Assembly: GCF_016086655.4 (NCBI RefSeq)
Contig: NC_052132.2
Location: 7,194,805 to 7,258,804 of the forward strand
DNA length: 64,000 nt
Origin: Lepeophtheirus salmonis
Lineage: Eukaryota; Arthropoda; Copepoda; Siphonostomatoida; Caligidae
Direction of reading: 5' to 3'
This document shows positions 35,340-46,900 of the stretch, piece after piece. Made by a program: the position numbers and the translations under genes. The notes below the pieces were generated by a model. It had not been told where the DNA came from and did not search any database. It saw only the letters and a list, made by a program, of their open reading frames with translations. The first letter of the stretch is position 1. Each line of letters starts with the position of its first letter.

Positions 35340-37790
35340 TTAAATATTTATTAGGTTCCCGAAAAAAATGTTCATTTAAGAAATTTACTATGTAGTGTCG
35401 TTAAATACCAAAAATCCATATTTTTTATATGCTTAGTTTAAATATATCGTTAAGGTCAATGAAGTTAGTAAAGTTTTTCATTTTTAAAAATTACATACCT
35501 AGGGGATTATTTAATATATGGGAAGGAACGAAATGAAAAGAATTTCAGCAATATTGAAGATATATTTATCTAAATTTGAATAGCGTTATAAAAACGGAGT
35601 TGGTACTGTCACAGATTTTAAAGAATCGTACTAAATATAAAGGTGTTAAGTTAAAATTGTATACCTCCAAATGTATGAAAGGTTTCCTGAATACAAAATC
35701 AGTGATAAATCCCCCTTTCTATAGTCCCAGCATAAGTGTAGCGATCATGGCTGATGCAATACTTGTGTAACATGGTGCAATACATTTACTATATCCATCG
35801 TTGTTGGTACTTATTTATGTGTGATGTATAGTTTGGTTTATTGTGTTATGTTCCTTGCCCAATTTCTCCATTCTCGAAGTTTAAAAGATCCTAGACTCCG
35901 CTGTAAATTTTTTTTTTTGTTCATCTTTCACATTTATTTCCCTCGCTTCAAACATCCACTTTCATCACCTCCAAAATTTTCTAAATCACCCCATTTGCGG
36001 TAATTTACCCCTCTTTCCAAACCACTGATCTATGTAAAATGATTTACATTCAAAAGTTGTACCAAAATCGTTTTTTGAAGGAAATAATATTTATATTTTT
36101 AGTATAAATTTCTGCCTGTCAAACTTTCTCCATAATTTTATTAAAGATATGTTTTTCATTGAGTTGCTATAAAAATAAATTGACAGACTGGTTAAATTTT
36201 TAACCAGCAAATTTCAAAATGAAATAAAAATTTAAAAAAGAAATGGAAAGGATTAAAAATTAATCTTTAGTAATATCAAAGATGATAAAAATAAATTTAC
36301 AATTGATTTAGTATGTACAGCTAATACTTTACAATATATATGCAAGACGACAGAAAACCCGAAATTTATTAACAAATGTTGCATGTAGAATAAAAAATTT
36401 ACTTATATATAGTGATAAGTTAAGTAATGTATCGCTTGTAATGGGCAAAGATATACTTTGATATATTTATTAAAATCTTATAAATAAAATACAATGTAAA
36501 TATTGTCATAAAATAACAAACTATAAATTATTATAATATTCCTATTTCTAATCAATATATAATATTTAGTATATCATTTAAAATTTTTTACTTAAGTAAT
36601 CATATAAAGAAATTGCATCAAAATATAAATAAACTATTTGTAAGAGCAAAATAATATTTAAACTTCATAAAAAAACAAAAAAAACGGACATTATATGAGA
36701 GGCTTAGTTTTAAAAATGTGCAATTATTGGGATACGTCTCTAAAATATAATTATTTCAGGCATTAATATTCTAAATGTTCAAGTAAGAGAAAATATATAA
36801 TTATTCATAGTATTAAACTTCAGTTTTATCATTGAAATTCTAATAAATAATATAAATATTTTTTATTATCTGTCAATGCAAAAGTTGATCAAAGTAAATA
36901 TCAATAAAAATTGTTCAAAATTCAAATCTGTTTTTGACAAAATAGAAAAAACACTTTAAAATAGGAAATAAAAAGAAAATGTTTATTTCAATGGATAATA
37001 TATGAATTTTTGCAAAGTGCCAAGGACCACAAATGTGCTATGTAAGTATTTATAAAATCTTTTCATCATTGTCCTATATATTTTAAGGATAATGAAATAG
37101 AAAAAATAATCATTATTGCTTATATTTATGAATGATTAAGTGTACTTAATGTTATCTAAAAATAACATTTTGAAGAGTGTTTATATTTACAGCCTATTTT
37201 ATAAATTTAAGTATAATCGAAATTAAAAAAAAAGATATTAAAATATGTTATGTAGAAGTGGCAAACAAAAAATGAGATTAATAATTTTAAATGAAGGATT
37301 TACAGTTCTAGTAGAATCATACAATTATAAAATATTGTATGTACGATCCGTATACTAATGGTGTAATTATTGCCTATTTTAAGTATTATCTGGTACATTA
37401 CTAAGTTCAAATGTCCATAATTATATTACTCATAAATACATAATAAACTTGCAATTTCAATAAATCAAAATGAAATGATTGTATCAATGTATAGTTGGTA
37501 ATTAGAATAATCAATATTGTAAATAAATAATATATTTTAAGACAAAGAAATTGCAAATTGTACAAGACTGTTAATATGATAATATTTATTTTTGTTTACA
37601 ATCTAAAAATAAAATTATTTAATGAGCAATTTACTTTGCTGTTATATTCAATTTGAATAAACCACATGACCATGTATAAAATAATAATATTGCATCATTA
37701 TCTAACAATTGATTTTTAAATTAGAAACAAAATATGAGAGCAATTAATTTAAGCGTGCATAACAAGTACAAAGTGTATAAAAATAGTGAT
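35340..37790. other. AT-rich DNA downstream of the K+ channel gene
   Basis: No coding motif. The 64- and 60-codon plus frames at 35576 and 35821 are unrecognised. The part next to 37795 (minus-strand 3' side) should include the 3' untranslated region of channel tail b, but many TTTATT words (AATAAA on the minus strand) prevent choosing a poly-A site. Confidence 0.5.
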
Positions 37791-37794
37791 GTGT

Positions 37795-37943
37795 TCAATC
37801 GAAATGATTGAAATTATATTGATGAACAGGTTTGTAGCTTCGCTTTTTTAGCATTTTCTCTCTATAAAAGAACTGAAAACTTCTTGATAGAATGGGGATT
37901 GGTAGAGTCAACGATAATATACCAGAGATGGCACACAAGGAAC
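37795..37943 (-). CDS. K+ channel exon 5b: alternative S6 and C-terminus
   Basis: Separated from 4b by a 73-nt intron (acceptor GAATAG|GTTCC). It encodes SLCAISGILSLTLPIPILSR, then SFQFFYREKMLKKRSY, a short tail ending FNHFD and TGA at 37797-37795. The Pro-Ile-Pro hinge is kept, but IIVNNF at the inner end of S6 is replaced by ILSRSF. This exon is too short for a plain ORF search to list and was found by extending the splice phase from 4b. Confidence 0.85.
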
Positions 37944-40900
37944 CTATTCAAAGTAAATATTAGGATATTAGGAAATTAAATAACATAATATGAAATGGAT
38001 GATTATTTGTTGTAACCTAAAACTTTCCCGATGGGAGTGATGGGAACAACATCTCCATATCCCACAGTCGTCATTGTGATTGTGGCCCACCAAAAAGACT
38101 CGATTGAATTTGCAAAGTTGTAGTTGACATCCTTCTCCGCAAAGTAAATCAAATTACTAAATATAAACATAATTATACCCATTAACATCAGAATGAGTCC
38201 AAGGGCATTTGAACTTTTATGGAAGGTGTAGCCTAATAATTTAAGACCAATGGAGTGATGTGCTAATTTAACAACCCGTATGATCCTCATTGCACGTAGA
38301 ACATGAAGGGCCCTTTTGACATCATTAAAGGACTCTCCACTATATTTGATTAGAACCAGAGTAATGTAATAAGGCACAATAGCCAATAAATCGACACAGT
38401 TTAAAAAACCTTTTATAAATTTTATTCTGTTAGGACAACCTATAATTCATGGAAAAATTAATTTAATCAGAGACAAATGGGTAATTATAATAATACACAT
38501 ACAAATAAAAAATAGCGGCAAATTTTTGTGGAAACAAATCACGAAACCTTTACAGCAATTCACATTTAATAACAATGAAGACGCGACGCGAACTAAGTTA
38601 ATATATTTATGGCCATAATTGGACTTAAGAAAAGTCTTCATATGTAGGTATATATGGCAGGGATGGGGCCAAGTACATTAGTAGTTGTACTTAAGTCCTA
38701 TAATTGAGTACTGATACTTGGTATGAAAAGTAGTAAATATGAAGTACTTTTCACAGAACATAAGGAAAAAAAAATTCACTTATTTCTTTGAAAATGAGTT
38801 AAAAACATTTAATATTTACATCAATTATTGTCACATGTACTGTTAAGTTATAGATGATTGTAGATATGGGGAGTATTTGACTCTGAACGTATTATATAGT
38901 TGCGAGGCTTAGGCAATCTATAATTACAGCTTATTTGTTGAAAGATGAAATTCGGCTTCAATCTGACAATACAATAAGTAAGTATTCTCACCTTAGGATG
39001 ATTACATCTCTCGTCTCCATTTGCAACGATAAATTGCCTTCTTTGCAAGGAATTTCAGAGATAATATCCAGTAATTTACTTTTTATAAAAGTAGACTCAC
39101 TCACACATTGGGATTAAGACGAAACAATAAGTAAATATTTTCTTCACAGTACTTGTAGTAGTTCTTGAATACCTCAAAAAATAAACATAGTACAAAAAAT
39201 TCAAAGAAGTACTTTCACTTGACTTATGTAAATTTTACTGTACTTAACCCCATCTCTGGTAATATATAGATCTATGTAAAATTTTGAACTTTGTTCTTAT
39301 ACATTTGGGTAGCTACAGAATATTTAAATAAAAGGGATTATAATTTCGTAAAGACTTATAAAAACACAATATGGACATTTAACTAAACAGAGACATTCAT
39401 GAAAATACATATATTTGTACTTTTAATTAAAAATATAGTTATAGAATTTTTTATGTACTTATAAAAATGGAATATGAAATATATGAGGACCACAACACAT
39501 TATGTATGTAAGTAAATCCCCCATGAGGTATGGTCCAAGTATGCATTTAAATTTGTAAGATCTCAAATGCCTCCCAAGGATGATGACATTTGAGATTAGT
39601 TAAGCCTTTGCATCATCTTTAAATTGACGTTTCATTTTGCAAATGATTTTTTCGGCTTTGTCCTGAGATAATTTTTCCTTGTAATACTGCTCAAAATTGT
39701 TGACAATTATAGGAATGGGCATAGCTAAAAACAATACACCGCAAATAGCACAAACCGAGGCTGAAAAGTATGAATCATTCAATCAGATAAACAGAAGAAT
39801 TAATTTGAATAAAGTACTACCTATAATCTTTCCCCAAAGAGTCACTGGGTATATGTCACCATATCCTACCGTTGTCATAGTTATCAAAGCCCACCAAAAA
39901 GTGGAGGGTATACTTGAAAATGCGTCTCCATTGTCCTCTTTCTCGGCAAAATAGGCTAAGCTACTAAAAACTAGCACCCCCCATGCCCATAAAAAGTAGG
40001 AGAAGGCCGAGCTCTTGATAGCTTTTGAAAGTATAGCCAACTGACTGAAGACCAGTTGAATGACGTGCAAGTTTTAATATTCGAAATATTCGCATGATTC
40101 GGAAGACTTGTAGAATTTTTCGTATGTCTTGGTAAGACTTTCCTCGGGTTTTTAAGAGTATCAATGAAACGTAGTAAGGAACTATAGCAAGTAAATCCAC
40201 AAAATTTAAAAATCCCTTTATGAAATTTAATTTGTTGGGACAACCTATGCATATAAATGAAAAGTAAATGTCTATTATCACCACATAGGACATGGAGTAG
40301 CTATTCCCAGCCAGCAAAGTTGAAATGTATCAGTAAGGAAAGCGACTAATCAACTGTATAATTTTGTTTGGGATCTCAAAATAGTTTATATTATTATAAA
40401 TATTGTCAACAATTTCGGAAACAAAGCTCTAATATAAATGGAGTCAGTTCATTTCCCAATAGGCTTAGAAACAAATCAAATTATAAACAAAAGGATCTCA
40501 GAACCATGTATTCTGTCATATTCAGTTTTAAATCTCTCGTTCGTTTATAAAATTATAAATGTACAGAAGGTCCCCGCATGACTTGAATTCAAACACAGGG
40601 AATTTCACAAAACGCGTGTTTGGAATTATTCTGACTCCTTGCATATTACGTTATATTTCCCTAATATCGCAGTTCATATTATGATAATGAATTATAAATA
40701 ACTAAGGTAAACCAAGAATTTTAATACTTTGACTATAAATTCATAAAATAGAATTGTATAATTTTGCATAAAGGTTCTGTAAGTATTGAATTTGATACTT
40801 AGACTTAAAATTTTTGGCTATTAATTATTCAACAAACTTGCAATTAAAAAACTAATGAAATGACCGGATTAAAAATCATATAAACACCAGGTTAAGATTA

Positions 40901-43900
40901 AATTTAACAATTATTTTACAAGTATCTTGTCTTGCATACTTTATTTATAATATGACAGAGATTACTAGAGAGGTGGAGATCGTACTGTTTTTTGATTACA
41001 ACTTTTGTAGTTCCACATTTTTCCCCCTTCTTCATCAGTTATTAGAAGGATCCTGAGGTTTTTACTTGAGATGTTTCGATTATAATTGAAGGATAGGGGT
41101 AAGATATAACTATGATGTAAAGTATCAGTCAATTGGAGAAATCCAACCTCCATATCTGGATCACTGGCGTGCCGGGTCCCCAATTAGCCTAGGGAGGGGG
41201 GAGAAGGATGCTGGATGTTTAGAGCAATTCCTCTGCGGAGGTTGGGGGAGGCTAAACCTAATACTATGGGGGATGCTTACTATAAGTGAGACTTTTTTGC
41301 TAATAAATATTTTATGTGTCTGTGTACACTTCATATATAAAGTCCTTACAAAAGAGGTTATTTATTGCATGGAGAGATAAATTTGTATTAAATATACAAC
41401 CCTTTTTTAATAACACAATATAGTTTGGAAATTTTTACAAAATCACTAATGAAATCATCACCATAATTGATAATTAGTTATAAACAAACAGTTATAAACC
41501 TTTTCTGAGTAAGATTCAAGCCTGACCAATCCTTTATCTTGATTTGATATCTTGTATTTAAATGTATATGAAAGTAAGCCCAGACCTAGATACTATTTGA
41601 TTGTTCTTGTTAGTGAAGGTATACTTCTCTAGAGAGCATATTTTGGATATTGTATAGGCATTCTGTATTTGTCATTAGTTAAATGAATTGTCAATCAAAA
41701 TGTTCAATTGTCGCTTCATATTTATATTTTATTGACTTATTTGCGAACGTGTTCGGAAGTGTTTTTTGTGAAGGTGCCTCAACACTCCCTAGCCCCCCAC
41801 CCCCTTCTATTGTCGCCACTGCTACTATACTTCATGGTTGTGGAGTCTTTTGATGTTTTTTCAACTCCGACTTCAAAACCGTAGATGTATTATTCATCAT
41901 ATATATTACTATCAATTTTTATTATTTTTAAAAGTGTATTCTTGCAATTTTTGTATTTTGTGTGGATTTCTATGAAATGTGTTGATATATATAAAGTTTT
42001 AATTACTATGATATTTTTTGTAGATATGGAGTTAGTATATTTGAATGACTTGATTCCTTCTTAAAAATTTGAAGACTATTTATATTGTATACCTGAACTG
42101 TTAGTATATTTCTACAACAGCAATTCATCGAATTATTCAAATGGGAATAAAATTTAAAAATAATTTTATTTAGGGGCATTGTGGAACTATAAACGGTGTA
42201 ATATTTTGATTCCACTAGCGTAGAAAAAAATGTGGTCTTCATCTCTCTTGTACTCCCTAAAAATATATGATGAATAAAATATTTTAATGTCTTAGATAAG
42301 CAGGGACTCCTGTTTAAAAAAAATAGTATTGCGTTCCTGTCTGAGACTGATGTAATTTTTGTTGGACAGAACTAATTCGATCCTCAAATCAAGTTCCATT
42401 GAGGCCGGTTTAATAGAAAAATTCTACCCATATCGGTTCATAGGTAAAATTCGGGTTTGATCGGTCCATTGGAAAAAATCGGTCGAGATCGGTCCAAAAA
42501 ACCTATTTGGTTTAGTTGATCCTAGGATAAATAATCGTTTTTATTTAATTTTCGGTGTAGACCGATTTTAAATATAACTGTTTATGATGCCATGTGTTTT
42601 CAAATGTTGAACACGGTACAATGACGTCAAACAAAGTTTAAAAATAAATAGTTAGGATAAATTTTCATCCTGTCGTCCCTACTGGAAGACGGAACTCCGA
42701 ATTCGAGCATCTCTTGAGATGGGTGATCAAGATAAAAGTATATTTCAATTATTCTTTATATCTTTCTTTGATTCTAAATCTTAGAGAACTCAGAAATACA
42801 GTTTATCAGGATTTTTATGAATTAAAACCTATCATTACCATTTAAAATTGTCAAATTAAATGCATATCTAAATTTCAAATTGTTTAACATTTTATATGTA
42901 TGGTTATAATTTCATATTGTAATATATGGATGTATAGATTCTGAATTTAATTTGAATATACAGTATTTTATCAAGAACCCATCTTGATGCTTTTAGATTT
43001 TCAAGGTTATCCGGATATTTATAATTTATGTAAGATCTTTGTTTAATATCATAAAAAAATAATGACATTTAGTGTTAGATCTGTCAAAAAGAACTAAAAA
43101 GACTGAAGTCATAATGGTCTTTAATGCTAACAACAACAACAGAAATGACGTAGTTATTTACTACGTCCTTTGAACTGTTCAACGTAACCTCTTTGAAGCG
43201 ACAAGGTACCTGAAGTATGAAGTAAATGGTGTTTGGCTTATTATTATACGTTCTAGCTATCATTTTTTTTTTTAATATTGCTCAATCCTAGCTATGAGTG
43301 AAGAAAATAAAAAGTTAGCAATGCCATTAGGACTGAAATACCGACAAATTGCTCCTTATGACCGTTGAATGGTAAAAAGGATCGGACCGATAAAAAAGAC
43401 CCGGGGGCGTTCGCAAGATTATATATATATTTTTTTTTGAGGAGTAGTGGTTAGTTTTTGGAATTTTTTTTTAACTCCAAAAATAAAAAAAATTCTAAGA
43501 AATTTAAAAAAATTAATTTTGTCAAAAAAAAATTCTGAAATCCTCAACTATTTACAAAAAATAATTTTTTTTGGAAAAAATTTCCAAAATTACATTTTTT
43601 CAAATAAGATTTCAAAAATCCCAAGCTGTTCACAAAAAAATTTCAAAAATTAATTCTGTGAATGTTTCACTTGGCAAAATTACATCGACTCAATAACAAA
43701 TCTACCTCAGGATACGAATTAAATTGGGAACGAATTACAGCGTATTATCGGTAAATGTTGTTTTAATTACCAATAGTTTTATAACCGAGTTAATTTATTT
43801 AATACATATGTATATTGTATTTTATCATAAAACATCCTATTAGTAAACAAAGAATTCAAGACTTCGACTTTTTCAATTTACAACTGTCTGCAGGGGGTAC

Positions 43901-46900
43901 AAAAATGTAATTTTTCAAATATTTTATTTTTCAATTTATTTCCAAAAAATTTAATTTTGTTTGAACAGCTGTGGAATTTTGATTTTTTTTTTCTCAAAAT
44001 ATTAAATTTTTTGAGAATAACTGTGGTTTTTTGTATTTTTTTTGAAAAAAAGTAATTTTTTCTGAAGAAATATTGATTTTTGAAACTTTTATTCCCAAAT
44101 TTCATATTTGAATATTTTTTCAAAAAAAGTAATATTTAATTCTTTTTTTTTTTGTGAAAGGGATCCACCCACAAAAATTTGCCTATGACTTTTGATAATT
44201 TATCTTTTGCTTGCTGGGAATATAAAAGGATTTTCTTACATGCAAATCTGACAACGTATTCAATAGTGAACCAGATTACACAAACTGCTTCGATGATATT
44301 TAGTGGATAATTATCCTCTATTAATTCCCCCTTTTCATTACGAACATGAAAATAATGCGTTGTACTGAGAACCATTCCAATAAGTGACACGATGATAAAT
44401 GAAATTGAAACGATATTCATTACCTGAAAGCAAAAAAAGAAGATATATAAGCTCATTCGTTAGATTTTAACAGATCTACTTGGAGCAGAGGTAAACAAAT
44501 AAATTCTTTATTATTATTTTTTTTTAAATCTCGTCATTCTGAGGTCATCTTTTTAATTAGTGTAAGTAGTAAAAATTTATATGCTATCAAATCATATTAA
44601 TTAAGTTAACTATTAAGGTACAGGGGCATCCACAGGATTATATATATTTGTTTTTTGGGGAAGAGAGGTGGGGGCGAAGCAAGGTTTTTGATTTTTTTGT
44701 TAAATCTGAAAATTAAAAATTTTTGATTTTTTTTTCGGAACAATCCATACCTTTTCACAAAAAATTTATATTTTTGAAAATAAATTAAAAAGTGAAATTT
44801 CAAATATTAATTTTTTGAAAAAATTTCAAAAATCCGTAATTATTCAAAATTTTTGTCTTGTTTTTGGTAGAAAAAAAATACCAAAAATCAAAAGCTGATC
44901 AGAATTAATTTCATTTTTTGAAAAAAATTCCAAATTTTAAATTCTTAGAAAAAAAGTTTCAAATATTTAATTTTTTTTTTTAAATTTCAAAAATCCATTA
45001 CTATTCACGGGAAATTAAATTTGCTGAAAAAAAAATGATGTTTTTTTTTCTTGAAAATTTGGATTTCCTGCGGACGCCCCTAAGGTATGTATAAATACTT
45101 TTCCTGCAACGGAAGTTGCAAATTGTAGATACTAACATAAGAAACTAGTTTTGTTATGTTACCAATATTTGTGAATCGGTTTCAGTACGATATTTCGGTA
45201 TTTATTTGAATAAAAACATAAAACAGATTGTCGTTAAAGGCAATTCAATTGCACTTCCAACGACATTTTGTGAATAGGGTGTGGGAAAATTGATGATGTT
45301 TAAAAAAGAGATTTCACATTTGCTATATTTGATATAAAGCCTTTTCAATGACATCATGAATTACATCTTAATCATTTCTTCTCTAAATCTTATAATCCTC
45401 TTGAAAAAAAGTGTGCAAAGATACACACCAACATGCAAAGAGAATAATTCTAAAAATTTTACGTTATTTTATTTTTTTGCTTTATAGGAAATATAACTAA
45501 ATCTCTTAAGAAATATATCTATATGTTTTTAATAAAAACAAAATGATTCAAAAAAAATAACCGTCATGGCCTTGAAGGGCAAAAAACTGTTACCGGAACC
45601 ATCTTTTAATATTTAAAAACCTACATGAAAAATTTCAGCAAAATGAGTTCATTGACTTGAGGGTGATTCCCAGGCAAACACAACCTCAGACGACATTTGC
45701 ATTTTATAAATAGGTATTTGATTTTATCTATAATATAGCTATATGTTGTTATATATTTAACGATATAGTTACACAATTTTAATACATTGTAGGATCAGAT
45801 ATATCAAAAGGTAATATTCCAAGAGGGGTTCAATTTTGATATGTAGAAAAGAATAAGCCTTTTTAATTTGTTGGTTCCATTTTGACATACAATAATTCTA
45901 CATTTTTATTTATATTAAAGAAAAAAGTAATCTCATTATTATAGAACATGGATGCTCAGTCCTCCAAAATGGCTGCCATCATTAAAACTAACGTCACGTA
46001 AAAAACGTTCTATACAGCATTTTTCCCGTTCAAAAGTTTTGTAGATTACACCGTAGGCAAAACTACTTTTATAATGGCTTAATGGGATTGTAAGAACTGG
46101 TTCTAATATCAATGTAGTATAGCGCCATTTATATGGTGTCAGTACCCTGGCAGTACCGGTATACCAAAATATCCTGTAGGAAACATAATGAAAGTATGTT
46201 CTTATATTATGTATTAATTTAAAAGAAACGTTCAATTAAAGTCAGAGGCAATGAAGTTCTATAGAAATATATGTATATTATCAACGTTATGTTGATAGTT
46301 TTAGATATTCTATAATATGATCTTATCCTCTCAGTCACAACTGTCATAAACGTGCTGTTAAACGTTTGTGCCAATTCATTGGGACCACTCCTCCCTCCTG
46401 TTCTTTCATGTAACATGCTTCAATTGCTTATAACTTTCATATAGGATATTTATATTTAATGAGGGTTTTAAAAGGGTAATTAACAGGTATGCATAAACCT
46501 TACCTTTGCTAACGTTGAGGTATATGGCTTTTCCATAATGTACCAAATCTTCCTTTTGGTATCTGAGACAAATCGTTCTTCGTGCTGCGAGGACGTAGAA
46601 GAGTCGCTGTCCTCCTCAATTAATTTACCAGACTCTTCAAGGACTCTCTCGCGCCGTACATTAAATTTAATAAGACAGCATGGATCTATGTGTATTTCAT
46701 TGATTTGCCAATACTTTAAGTCATCTGAGTAAGCTAAGGGGCAAATAGTGTCGTCTACATGGAGAATACCAGTGCGGTAAAAACCGAGTATTAGGCCCAT
46801 TGTTGTTGGATTTCGATCGAAAAATATTTCAGAAATCTTGTGATCCACTAATACATCACAAAGTGATTCAATTTCTAATATATTAGAAGCTCGAGATATT

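Noticed and set aside
38440..39599. A second T1 or S1-S2 exon that would make tail b a separate gene
   Set aside because: The interval holds the hAT-like element and AT-rich DNA only; no NxGG, FFDR, CC or S1/S2-like text on the minus strand.
39971..40252. 93-codon minus-strand frame overlapping channel exon 4a
   Set aside because: It is a +1 shadow of the S3-S5 coding frame; its translation has no membrane or Kv pattern, unlike the overlapping frame.
45939..46235. 98-codon minus-strand frame in channel intron 2
   Set aside because: Strong splice sites join exon 2 directly to exon 3 in phase, the translation matches no Kv segment, and the underlying DNA looks repeat-like.
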